Part shown: positions 1-7,740 of the stretch, piece after piece
Position numbering within the stretch: position 1 is the first letter of the stretch
Layout of the letters: every line of letters starts with the position of its first letter
Origin: JAKZVK01 sp965237575
GTDB taxonomy: Bacteria; Acidobacteriota; Terriglobia; Bryobacterales; UBA6623
Direction: 5' to 3'
Assembly: GCA_965237575.1 (NCBI GenBank)
Contig: CBDEGI010000003.1
Coordinates: forward strand, 1,984,001-2,048,000
DNA: 64,000 nucleotides
Made by a program: the position numbers and the translations under genes
The notes under the pieces: model-generated
What the model was told of the DNA's origin: nothing
The model's input: only the letters and a program-made list of their open reading frames with translations
Databases searched by the model: none

Positions 1-1062
1 CGCCTGAGCCTGAGCGGCGTACGGCCCACTCGGGTTGGACTTCACGCAAGCCTCGAAAGCCTCAATCGTCCCGGGGACCGGCTCAATCGAGCCGTCGGCG
101 CCCATTTTCGCCTGCGCCATCATCGTGACGCCGAGCTGGTAATGTGCAGGGCTGTAGGCCGGGTTGATTTCAACGGCCTTGCGGAAGGCGTCGACCGCAC
201 CGTCGGTGTTCTGATTGTTGATCATGACAGCACCCAGATTGAAGTAGTACTTACCCGCATTGTCCGGATCGAGGGTCGCTGCCTTTTCCAGTTCGGCGAA
301 TCCTTCCTCGCTGTTACCGTTCTTGATCATCTCGAGAGCCAAATTGTTCCGGAAGCCGGCATTGTCTGGCTGGACCTCGAGGGCCTTGAGGTAGGCCTCG
401 ATCGACCCGGCCCGCGCGCTCTTGGCCTCATCGCCTCGCAAGGTTTCGGCGTACTTGGACTTGGCTTCGCCAAGTTTAGCCCATGGCGCAACCTGTTTAG
501 GGTCGATCTCGCCGGCTTTCTCGAAGCCGGCGATCGCCGCCTTGTAGTTCCTGGCGTCCATCGCATCCATGCCGGCGTTGAACGCATCGTTCAACTCCTT
601 GTTCCTGCTGATTTGTTGGCGGCGTTTCTTGAGAGATCCCTCATAAGCTTTGCGCTGATCGGGCGACATGGAGCGCAGCTGTTCATCGGTCATCCGGCCG
701 GCGTTCGCGGCCCTACGGTCCCGAGCGAGCTTAGCCAAGTCGAAATCCAACGTGGTCGCGTCGCCCGCGCTGGATGGCTTCAGGTTGTTGACCTTCCCGC
801 GCTCGGTGCCATTCACCAGCAGGGTGACGTTGTAGACCCCCATCGGCAGGAAGCCAAACAAGTACTCGCCCCGCTTGTTGCTCTTGACCTTCTGCTGCCC
901 GGGCATTCCCTGGCGCTCGGCGACGATCACCGCATCCTTGAGGGGCTGCCCGTCTTCCCCCAGGACCTTGCCGCCAAGGCGGCCCATCTGTCCGTAGGAG
1001 AGGGTGCTTGACAGTACCAACACAACCGCGATCAGGACAGCTCTGTACGCTATGGAAAACAT
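1..1062 (-). CDS. Exported CarboxypepD_reg-like / TPR protein, partial at left edge
   Basis: The reading frame is open from ATG at 1062 to base 1 (354 codons) with no stop, so the C-terminus lies outside the window. The N-terminus (MFSIAYRAVLIAVVLVLSS) is a signal peptide. Residues about 28-105 look like a carboxypeptidase regulatory-like beta-sandwich (GKVLGEDGQPLKDAVIV, then YLFGFLPMGVYNVTLLVNG). A charged linker follows, then several TPR units (NYKAAIAGFEKAGEIDP, SIEAYLKALEVQPDNAGF, DGAVDAFRKAVEINPAY). Such proteins are usually periplasmic or surface-located scaffolds in Acidobacteriota. The exact role is unknown; no catalytic motif is visible. Confidence 0.85.
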   Translation of the reverse strand, partial: MFSIAYRAVLIAVVLVLSSTLSYGQMGRLGGKVLGEDGQPLKDAVIVAERQGMPGQQKVKSNKRGEYLFGFLPMGVYNVTLLVNGTERGKVNNLKPSSAGDATTLDFDLAKLARDRRAANAGRMTDEQLRSMSPDQRKAYEGSLKKRRQQISRNKELNDAFNAGMDAMDARNYKAAIAGFEKAGEIDPKQVAPWAKLGEAKSKYAETLRGDEAKSARAGSIEAYLKALEVQPDNAGFRNNLALEMIKNGNSEEGFAELEKAATLDPDNAGKYYFNLGAVMINNQNTDGAVDAFRKAVEINPAYSPAHYQLGVTMMAQAKMGADGSIEPVPGTIEAFEACVKSNPSGPYAAQAQA

Positions 1063-1245
1063 TCTCGGCTCCTTCGGGTGGAAGACCCGATTCTTCTTGC
1101 TCAGAATACAACATCCATGCCGCCGAGGCCAACGGTAGGATGGGTTCGGATTCCAGGCCGAACTGATTGAAAAGACGGCAGGGACTCGGGTTGCGTTACG
1201 CCCGGAGAGGCAAGGTGTGGCTGCAAACGCGCCGCTTTGCCTGAT

Positions 1246-1953
1246 TCAGGCCTTGCACGCAACCACGGCTGCCTCATACGGTATCGGATCGACGAGCCCA
1301 GCCTGCTGGAAAGCGCGCCAGCGGAGCGCGCAACTGTCGCATCGCCCGCACGCTTTCCCGGCCGATTGGTAGCACGACCAGGTCAGATGCAGCGGTGCGC
1401 CCAGGTTGATGGCGCGCCGGACGATCTCGGCTTTCGAGAGGCCGATCAAGGGTGTCTCGATACGGACGTGGGTGTCGGGCTTGGTACCGGCATCGATGGC
1501 CTTGTTGAACGCTTGGTAATAGGCCGGGCGGCAGTCCGGATAGCCGGAGCTATCCTGCTCGACGGCCCCGATGAAAACGACGTCGGCGCCCAATACCTCG
1601 GCCCACGAGACGGCCGCGGACAGGAAATGGGCGTTACGGAAGGGGACGTAGGTGATGGGAATCTCGCCCTGTGCCACCGCGGCCAAGTCGGCGTCGGGGA
1701 CAGCGAGGGCCTGGTCGGTTAAGGCCGAGCCTCCAATGGCGGCCATGTAGCCCTGGTCGATGTGCAGGCGGAATTCAGCCCCTACGTGGCCGGCGATCTC
1801 GTCGAACGCTCGCTTCTCGCGTCCCGCGGTTCGTTGCCCGTAAGAGGAGTGGAGAACCGCCAATCGGTGAGTCTGTGCGGCGATTACGGCCGTGACACAA
1901 CTGTCCATGCCGCCGCTCAGCAGGACGACCGCAATGGGCTGCCGGGACGGCAT
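1246..1953 (-). CDS. queC: 7-cyano-7-deazaguanine synthase QueC
   Basis: QueC converts 7-carboxy-7-deazaguanine to preQ0 using ATP and ammonia, in the queuosine/7-deazaguanine pathway in the cytoplasm. The 235-residue protein opens with the PP-loop SGGMDS (residues 13-18). The C-terminus carries the zinc-binding cysteines CYQSAGKACGRCDSC, and the internal ITYVPFRNAHFL and GAVEQDSSGYPDCR blocks are family signatures. Length is normal. No other queuosine gene lies next to it. ATG start at 1953. Confidence 0.95.
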   Translation of the reverse strand: MPSRQPIAVVLLSGGMDSCVTAVIAAQTHRLAVLHSSYGQRTAGREKRAFDEIAGHVGAEFRLHIDQGYMAAIGGSALTDQALAVPDADLAAVAQGEIPITYVPFRNAHFLSAAVSWAEVLGADVVFIGAVEQDSSGYPDCRPAYYQAFNKAIDAGTKPDTHVRIETPLIGLSKAEIVRRAINLGAPLHLTWSCYQSAGKACGRCDSCALRWRAFQQAGLVDPIPYEAAVVACKA

Positions 1954-1988
1954 GGGTTCATCATAGCGTGGGGTTGGCAGAGCAAACC

Positions 1989-2014
1989 CGCGGATCTCAA
2001 AACCGAGATCCGCG
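1989..2014. repeat. Perfect 10-bp-stem hairpin between queC and cpoB
   Basis: Arms CGCGGATCTC (1989-1998) and GAGATCCGCG (2005-2014) flank a 6-nt loop. It lies downstream of the cpoB stop on the minus strand and upstream of queC. There is no T-run on either side, so a standard intrinsic terminator is not supported. It could be a REP-like palindrome or an RNA processing hairpin at the end of the tol transcript. Confidence 0.6.
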
Positions 2015-2052
2015 CTACGCGCTTGAGGGTGGGTGCTGAGGGCTAGCCCGGG

Positions 2053-3033
2053 CTAGCGAATACCGAAGGCACCGCCCGTGGGGGAGGGTTTCTCGATGAA
2101 GGCTTGCAACTCTTTGAGCTGGGCGTCGGCGTTCGGCGCGATGTTGCTATGGGGATACTTCTGCACGACCGCGCGAAACTCGCCGGCAGCTTCGTTCAGC
2201 CGGTTGAGCTTCATCAGCGACATCCCCTTCTTGTACTGCGCGTCGGGGGTAATGGTTCCCTCCGGATAGCGTTCGATGACGAGGTCGTAGTTGCGAATGG
2301 CCCCCTCAAAGTCCCCCTGCTGATACGCCAGCGCGCCGAGGTGATACTGCGCGTCAACCGCCCTGACCGACTGTCCGTGGTCACGAAGATAGTCTTGGAA
2401 CTCCTGACGGGCCAGTTCGTAGTTGCCGCGATTGAAGTCCATCAAGGCGGCGTTGAAGAGGGTCTCGGAAGCTCCCACGTTCAGCGGCGGCGGAGCCTCG
2501 CCCGCGCCTGAGGTAAGGGCACCCTCGTCGAAACCGGCTCCCGGGGGCGGCAGCGTCGTCAGGTGGTTCTTAATGTCGGCGACCGCCTGCTGCATTTTTG
2601 CCAGGCGGCTGATCAGCGCTTCCATCTGGTCGCGGAGGCCGCCGACCTCGCCCGCCATGGTGTCGACCTGAGTGCTCATCGAGGTCACCGGCTTGACCAT
2701 CACCTCACCTTGCTGAGCGATGCTGCGATCGATCACCGCCATGCGCTGCGTCATGCGCTTGGTCTCTTCGAGGCTTTGCTTCATCAGCTCTTCGAGCACC
2801 GCCATGCGCTCGAAGTACTGGCCCTTGAGTTGGCGCATCTCGTTTGTAAGCTGAGACATATCCCGTTGGAGCTGCAGGATCTCTCGGTCAACCGGAAAAG
2901 CCGGACCGGCCCAGGCCAACCCCAGCACTACCATCGGCAGAAGGCTCCGCAGGGGGCGCTGTACGTTCGAATAGAATCTACCTTCCCCGCTCACGACACT
3001 TGGCTCCACTGGAACAGACGTTTTGGGCTCCAA
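2053..3033 (-). CDS. cpoB: Tol-Pal system protein CpoB/YbgF
   Basis: Periplasmic coordinator of Tol-Pal function and cell-wall synthesis at division. A hydrophobic export segment (residues 28-47) is followed by a coiled coil (about 49-160; REILQLQRDMSQLTNEMRQL) and three TPR units (about 185-310; ETLFNAALMDFNRGNYELA, DAQYHLGALAYQQGDFEGA, DAQYKKGMSLMKLNRLNEA), the CpoB order. It is the last gene of the tolQRAB-pal-cpoB cluster. The start is uncertain: 3033 is TTG; the first ATG is at 2934 with GGAG about 10 nt upstream, but that start would remove the positively charged part of the signal peptide. Confidence 0.88.
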   Translation of the reverse strand: MEPKTSVPVEPSVVSGEGRFYSNVQRPLRSLLPMVVLGLAWAGPAFPVDREILQLQRDMSQLTNEMRQLKGQYFERMAVLEELMKQSLEETKRMTQRMAVIDRSIAQQGEVMVKPVTSMSTQVDTMAGEVGGLRDQMEALISRLAKMQQAVADIKNHLTTLPPPGAGFDEGALTSGAGEAPPPLNVGASETLFNAALMDFNRGNYELARQEFQDYLRDHGQSVRAVDAQYHLGALAYQQGDFEGAIRNYDLVIERYPEGTITPDAQYKKGMSLMKLNRLNEAAGEFRAVVQKYPHSNIAPNADAQLKELQAFIEKPSPTGGAFGIR

Positions 3034-3176
3034 CGCGGTTGCAGCCCAGATGACTCAAACAGCCTTTCCCGACTACCTTACCAGAAAATGAACGCCAAAA
3101 AACAACAGGGATGCGCCCCTGGGGGCCGGTCAGGCACCCAGAGGAACGCACCCCTGTGATCTGGCTCGCCGATTGG

Positions 3177-3941
3177 CTACCGAGCCGCCGAGAAATGCGC
3201 CCGGCGGTTACGCTGCCAGCAGCTCTCGTCCGACGCGGTACACTGCGGCCGCTCTTCGCCGTAGCTGATTGTCGTCAGCTTGCCGGCGGGAACACCCTGG
3301 CCTACCAGGAAGTCCCGTGCGGCAGTGGCCCGGCGATCACCCAACGCCAAGTTGTACTCATTGGTACCCCGCTCGTCGCAGTGGCCCTCGATGACAACCC
3401 TTCCGCTGGGGTAGTCGCTGAACAGCTTCTTCAGCGCGGTTGCATTCGACCGCAACGTAGCCTCGGCGTCAGAGCGAAGATCGCTCTGGTCGTAGTCGAA
3501 GTAAGCGTCGCGCACCGCGCTGCTCAGAGCCCGATCGAAATCGACCTTTGGTGGGGGCGGGGGCGGCGGCGGCGGCGGCACTCGCACAGTGACGGTAGAC
3601 GTCGCGCTGGCTTCCCCTCCTTGTCCCTTCACCGTTAGCGTGTAGGTGGTCGTCTGGGTCGGGAAGACCTCACGACTGCCGTTGACGCGCACCGAGCCGA
3701 TGCCCTGATTGAGCGAAGCGCTCGTCGCGTTGCTGGACGACCACTTCAGCGTCGCCGACTTGCCGCGCTCGATGGAACTGGGCTCGGCAGTCAAACTGGC
3801 CGTTGGCTTCGGCAGCGGCGCCGGCTTGGGCGGTGGCGGCGGTGGTGGTACTGGCGGCGGCGTCTCTTTCTTACAACCCACCGCGAATAGAGCTAAGAAC
3901 ACGCTGAGGATGATCAGCGCTATTTGACGCTTCCGTTGCAT
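3177..3941 (-). CDS. pal: Peptidoglycan-associated lipoprotein Pal with an extra Ig-like domain
   Basis: Outer-membrane lipoprotein that binds peptidoglycan and TolB. The signal peptide ends in the lipobox LFAVGC (lipid-carrying Cys23). A proline-rich linker, an Ig-like sandwich (about 48-122) and a second polyproline linker precede the OmpA-like domain (about 140-254), which has the peptidoglycan-binding signature IEGHCDERGTNEYNLALGDR. At 254 residues it is longer than typical Pal (about 170); the additional Ig-like domain and linkers explain the difference. It follows tolB after 135 bases that contain a strong hairpin. Confidence 0.95.
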   Translation of the reverse strand: MQRKRQIALIILSVFLALFAVGCKKETPPPVPPPPPPPKPAPLPKPTASLTAEPSSIERGKSATLKWSSSNATSASLNQGIGSVRVNGSREVFPTQTTTYTLTVKGQGGEASATSTVTVRVPPPPPPPPPPKVDFDRALSSAVRDAYFDYDQSDLRSDAEATLRSNATALKKLFSDYPSGRVVIEGHCDERGTNEYNLALGDRRATAARDFLVGQGVPAGKLTTISYGEERPQCTASDESCWQRNRRAHFSAAR

Positions 3942-4049
3942 TTGAGTCCTACGCCTCCTCCGAGTATCTCTGCGGCACAGATGATGGCGATCGTGCGCAG
4001 AAGAAAATGATAGCAGGTTTACGGCTTTTGCAAGTACCCCGTTTTCAAC

Positions 4050-4076
4050 GGCGGCGAACCCCGTCGGGGCGCCGCC
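4050..4076 (-). promoter_or_regulatory. Strong GC hairpin directly after the tolB stop, before pal
   Basis: On the minus strand the tolB stop TAG (4079-4077) is followed at once by arms GGCGGCG and CGCCGCC (4076-4070 and 4056-4050). An inner CCCC/GGGG stem sits on a 3-nt loop, with a TT bulge on one side. No U-tract follows. Position and shape fit an mRNA-stabilising or attenuating hairpin that uncouples pal expression from tolB, or a REP-like element; function is inferred. Confidence 0.5.
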
Positions 4077-5468
4077 CTACTTTACGCCCCACACGGGCTC
4101 CTGGTTGCGTCCCGCCGAGGTGAGCCGCTTCAGTTGTGTTCCATCGGCCCGCATGGTCCAGATTTGCGTGGTGCCCGCGCGGTCGGACGAGAAAACGAGG
4201 TGCGTGCCGCTCGGCGACCAGTACGGATTCTCGTTCCTTCCCGCTCCATAAGTCAACTGCACCATATCGCGCGTGGCGACGTTCAAGACGAAAATGTTGT
4301 AGTTGCCCGGTTCAAACCCACGAGTCCAAGCGAAGGCGATGTGCTCCCCCTGGGGATCCCAGGCAGCCTGCACAGCGTCGCCTCCGCCCAAAGACAACTT
4401 CTGAACGTTCGCTCCCTCGATGTCCATCAGGTAAAGCTGGGGGAGCCCGGACCGTCCCGAGGTGAACGCGATTTGCGCGCCGGTCCTCGGGTTGACGGCA
4501 GGGTCCACGGCGATGGATCGTGAATAAGATATCCGGCGGAAGTTCCTGCCGTCAAGGTCTGCAATATAAATCTGCGAGACATCCGAAGCCGTCGAGGCGT
4601 AGACGATCGACTGTCCGTCGGGTGTGAAGTTGGGCGTCGCGTTCATCGAGGCGCGCTGGTTGTAGAACGTCAGGCGGCGGTTGGTCTCGAGTGAGTGGAC
4701 GAAAATTTCGGGGTTGCCGTTGGCGTAGCTCGTGAAAGCGATCTTGGTGGCATCGTGCGAGACGGCCGGGGTGAGGCAGAGATTCTTGTAGTTGGTGACC
4801 GGCTTCTGGTTGCTGCCGTCGTAGTCCATCGACCAGATCTCGTCATGGCGGGTGCGGGTGGAGCGGAAATAGATCCGCGTGCCGGCCAAACCCAGTCCTA
4901 GGCCAAGGTTCGTGAGGATGTCTCGCGCGAACTCGTGTGCCAGTTGACGTGCGCCTTCGGTGTCGGGCGAAGAAAAGTAGCGCTTGCCGAAGATGTGAGC
5001 GTTCGGCAGGCTCTCCTGCAGGGCGTCGTACAGATACCCCGACAGCACCAGCCGGTCGCCCGAGAGCGCGAGAAAACCGAAAGTCAGATAGCGCGCCGTG
5101 ACCGGCGGCTGCGACCAGCCCATCAGCCACAAGCCACGCGCGCCGGGATCGCCCGGCAGATCCGTCTCCCCGGCCTTCAGCTCCTCGGGCCGCCGAGGCG
5201 GCGTTCGCGGATAGAAGCTCTTCGAGACCATCTGGAATTGGGCCGAACTATCGAGGTCATTCCAGAGCGTGTTGTTGAACGCGCGCACCTCCTCGACGGC
5301 GTCGACTGGGCCCTCTATGTCGGGCACGGCGATGCGGGGCGCTTGCGCGCCCTCGGTGATGTTGATCTCCAAATCCGGACGCTGGGCCGGAGCGGAGCCG
5401 GCCACGAGCAGGACGAGAAGGAAGACCAGGGTGGATGACGAGAGGGATGACGAGAGTTGTTTGATCAT
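4077..5468 (-). CDS. tolB: Tol-Pal system beta-propeller protein TolB
   Basis: Periplasmic partner of Pal and TolA in outer-membrane constriction. The 463-residue protein starts MIKQLSSSLSSS with a signal peptide ending near AQ (residue 29). It has an N-terminal alpha/beta domain (about 30-190) and six propeller blades, each with an I-A-F-T-S-type strand followed by I-Y/W-x-M-D-x-x-G (for example IYFRSTRTRHDEIWSMD, IAFTSGRSGLPQLYLMD, LVFSSDRAGTTQIWTM). The ATG at 5468 overlaps the tolA stop (ATGA), which decides the start; the same frame stays open upstream as far as 6194, but that part lies opposite tolA codons and is not coding. Confidence 0.95.
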   Translation of the reverse strand: MIKQLSSSLSSSTLVFLLVLLVAGSAPAQRPDLEINITEGAQAPRIAVPDIEGPVDAVEEVRAFNNTLWNDLDSSAQFQMVSKSFYPRTPPRRPEELKAGETDLPGDPGARGLWLMGWSQPPVTARYLTFGFLALSGDRLVLSGYLYDALQESLPNAHIFGKRYFSSPDTEGARQLAHEFARDILTNLGLGLGLAGTRIYFRSTRTRHDEIWSMDYDGSNQKPVTNYKNLCLTPAVSHDATKIAFTSYANGNPEIFVHSLETNRRLTFYNQRASMNATPNFTPDGQSIVYASTASDVSQIYIADLDGRNFRRISYSRSIAVDPAVNPRTGAQIAFTSGRSGLPQLYLMDIEGANVQKLSLGGGDAVQAAWDPQGEHIAFAWTRGFEPGNYNIFVLNVATRDMVQLTYGAGRNENPYWSPSGTHLVFSSDRAGTTQIWTMRADGTQLKRLTSAGRNQEPVWGVK

Positions 5469-6247
5469 TGCAGTTGGAACCACATTTCGACTCGGATAGA
5501 ACTCTTGCGCAACTGCGGCGGCAGGGGCTGCAAGGGGTTCGAGTTGATTACCGCGCGATGGGCCGAGTAATCGAGCGACCGGTTGCCACTCGACTGCACG
5601 ACCCGCGTGTTGCGAATTGCTCCGTTGCGCAGGATCACGAACGAGACCGCGACCTTGCGGTTGCCGCCCCCGGGCGATTGGCCCAGCGTCTTGCGCCACT
5701 CTCCGGCAACACGGCGTTGCAGCGCTTCCGCGTACCAGCCGAAGCGTGCCCCGAACGGACTGCTGCTGCCGAAACCGACGCCTCCGCCACCGGCTTTGCG
5801 CTGGCCGGTGTAGATCGGCGAGCTGACTGCGGCGCCCGTGGAAGACGAGACTTGATTCTTGGGCGCCGGCTTCTGGGTCTTCCGCGCGTTTGACGGCGGC
5901 TTGCGGCGACGGCGCTGCTTCTCGACCGGGACCGCATCCGGTTCCTCCACCGGCTCGGGCTGCGGCGCCGGGCGAGGCGGCTCGGGGATAGAAGGAACGT
6001 CGTGCTCGACTGGGTTCGCGACGGGCCTCTCGACCTTGGCGCGCGATCGGGTCAAGGGCACCCCGTCGGTAATCTTGACCGCGACGGCGGTTCCCGGCCG
6101 GGCGTTCGGATCGCCCAACGAGACCGTGGTGTCGAACATTCCCCAAGCGACCGTCGTCGTAAACAGCGTGACGTGCAAGCCGATTGACCACCACAACGGC
6201 CGCTTGAGCCGCTCGGTCTGCTCCAGGGGATCGAACCGATGAGTCAT
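5465..6247 (-). CDS. tolA: TolA/TonB-type energy-transducing protein
   Basis: Spans the envelope and links the TolQR motor to TolB/Pal. The 260-residue protein has one membrane segment (about residues 16-36, WWSIGLHVTLFTTTVAWGMF), a Pro/Glu/Lys/Arg-rich periplasmic region (about 80-150), a Gly/Ser stretch and a C-terminal TonB/TolA-like domain (about 165-260; VAGEWRK, VSFVILRNGAIRNTRVVQSSG). ATG 6247 overlaps the tolR stop as ATGA, and its own stop overlaps the tolB start the same way. The stalk is much shorter than the long helical TolA of enterics and the C-terminus reads as TonB family. Confidence 0.88.
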   Translation of the reverse strand: MTHRFDPLEQTERLKRPLWWSIGLHVTLFTTTVAWGMFDTTVSLGDPNARPGTAVAVKITDGVPLTRSRAKVERPVANPVEHDVPSIPEPPRPAPQPEPVEEPDAVPVEKQRRRRKPPSNARKTQKPAPKNQVSSSTGAAVSSPIYTGQRKAGGGGVGFGSSSPFGARFGWYAEALQRRVAGEWRKTLGQSPGGGNRKVAVSFVILRNGAIRNTRVVQSSGNRSLDYSAHRAVINSNPLQPLPPQLRKSSIRVEMWFQLQ

Positions 6248-6666
6248 CGTCTGCGCCGTGGCAGCCGCTCGAGCGGCTTGGTCACGATGTTCACTTCCAC
6301 CTTGCCGGCGCCGCACTCGGCGACGACCTGCGCAATGACTTCCCAGGGAGTCGTGCGATGCGCCCGCAGATAGACGCCGGGCTGCGCCGCGCCCTTCTCC
6401 TTGACGCGGGGCACGATGTCGTAAATGCTGATCGGCTCGGTGTTCAAGTACAACTCGCCCTTCGAAGTGATGTTGATGAAGTCAAAGTCCTGGCTGCTCG
6501 CCGCGACTTCACGCGTCTTGGGCACGTCGATCTCGAGCCCGAACTCAACCACGCCCGCCGTGATCATGAAGATGATCAGCAGGACCAGCACCACGTCGAC
6601 AAACGGCGTGATGTTGATTTCAGCGATCGAGTCCTGTGGTTGCCCGCTCCGGTTCGAAAACGCCAT
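6244..6666 (-). CDS. tolR: Biopolymer transport protein TolR/ExbD
   Basis: Inner-membrane stator component of the proton-driven Tol motor. The 140-residue protein has an N-terminal membrane helix with the family motif AEINITPFVDVVLVLLIIFM; the proton-carrying Asp is the D of PFVD. A periplasmic ExbD domain follows. The start has GGAG 6 nt upstream, inside the tolQ coding region: the two genes overlap by 47 bases. Confidence 0.95.
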   Translation of the reverse strand: MAFSNRSGQPQDSIAEINITPFVDVVLVLLIIFMITAGVVEFGLEIDVPKTREVAASSQDFDFINITSKGELYLNTEPISIYDIVPRVKEKGAAQPGVYLRAHRTTPWEVIAQVVAECGAGKVEVNIVTKPLERLPRRRR

Positions 6667-7441
6667 CGGTCTCTCCGTAGCTGCGTTCGGCCAGGTTGAA
6701 GAACTCCAGGCCGAAGTCGTCCATGCGCGCGCCGATCTCTCGAATGCGCTGCGAGAAAACGTTGTAGAAGATCAGCGCGGGAATCGCGGCGAACAGCCCA
6801 AATGCAGTGGCGATGAGCGCCTCGGCGATGCCGGGGGCGACCGCGCGCAGCGTCGCGCCGCCCGCCTCGCCAAGGCCCTGGAAGGCGTCGAGCACGCCCC
6901 AGACCGTCCCGAACAGCCCGATGAACGGCGTGGCCGAAGCCGTCGTCGCCAGCCAACCCATATTGCGCTGCAAGTGAGTGAGCTCTTCGTTGATGCCCAG
7001 CTGCAGGCAACGTTCCAGCGAAGCCGCGTTGCGTAGCCGGCCCAGATTGTTCACCTGCCGGGCTACCTCTTCGTACCCGAACTCGAAGACGGTCACCAGG
7101 GGCGCCGGCCGGTACTGCTCGCTGGCGGCGTTCATTTCCGAGAGTTGATTGATGCGCCGGAACGCGCTCAGGAACTTGGTGTCGTTACGCCGCGCGGTCT
7201 TGAGCAGGCTATACTTCGACAGCGCAATCGCCCACGAGAGAATCGAAAAGACCAGCAAAACCGCCAGTACCACGCCCGCCAGCGGCGACGAATCGAGGAT
7301 CAGGTCGAAAAAGCCGGTCTGGTCGAGCGCGCCCGAGGCAATCGCGGTCTCGGTAGCCTCGATCGCCGCCTCGCCGTTTTCGCTTGTGTTGGAGGGGTCC
7401 GCCGCCTGCAGCAGCAGGGCAAACAAGCCTGAAACAGTCAA
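6620..7441 (-). CDS. tolQ: TolQ/ExbB/MotA-family proton channel protein
   Basis: Inner-membrane motor subunit that energises TolA. The 273-residue protein has three membrane segments: about 50-75 (SPLAGVVLAVLLVFSILSW), 165-190 (TASATPFIGLFGTVWGVLDAF) and 205-235 (GIAEALIATAFGLFAAIPAL), the last two being the ExbB signature. The start codon is TTG at 7441, with a strong AAGGAG 6 nt upstream; no ATG fits. It is the first gene of the tol cluster, divergent from recN across about 300 bases. Confidence 0.94.
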   Translation of the reverse strand: MTVSGLFALLLQAADPSNTSENGEAAIEATETAIASGALDQTGFFDLILDSSPLAGVVLAVLLVFSILSWAIALSKYSLLKTARRNDTKFLSAFRRINQLSEMNAASEQYRPAPLVTVFEFGYEEVARQVNNLGRLRNAASLERCLQLGINEELTHLQRNMGWLATTASATPFIGLFGTVWGVLDAFQGLGEAGGATLRAVAPGIAEALIATAFGLFAAIPALIFYNVFSQRIREIGARMDDFGLEFFNLAERSYGETDGVFEPERATTGLDR

Positions 7442-7625
7442 AACGTCTCCTTGGATGTTGCGAACCCTTTCTCAAGGGCCCAAGCGGCAGACTCTTACTC
7501 CGCTCGCCTGTCACCGCGCACAAAACCGACAGTCGCAAAGCCGGCTCTCCTCAGTGCCGACGGCCAACCAGGGAACGCCTCGATGGTTCGTCTTTCGACG
7601 AGCCAGTACCCATGAATTTAACACA

Positions 7626-7631
7626 TATAAT
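7626..7631 (+). promoter_or_regulatory. Candidate -10 box (TATAAT) upstream of recN
   Basis: A perfect TATAAT lies in an AT-rich patch, 110 bases before the recN ATG, in an otherwise GC-rich tolQ-recN intergenic region. The hexamer 17 nt further upstream is poor (CCAGTA), so the promoter is only a candidate. No LexA-like operator was recognised beside it. Confidence 0.3.
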
Positions 7632-7740
7632 GGGTTACGTGGAATCTAAGACGTAGCCGCGCCGCCGAAAGGTTTCACAATTTTTGCTCTCCCGATCCCG
7701 CCGCCGAGCGGCTCCTCGAGCCGGTTCGGATCCAATCCGT

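Noticed and set aside
1989..2014. Intrinsic terminator of the tol operon
   Set aside because: The stem is perfect but no T-tract follows on either strand, so I call it only a hairpin.
5469..6194. N-terminal extension of the tolB frame to a 705-residue protein
   Set aside because: The added 240 residues read across tolA in another frame; tolB has its own signal peptide and an ATGA start at 5468.
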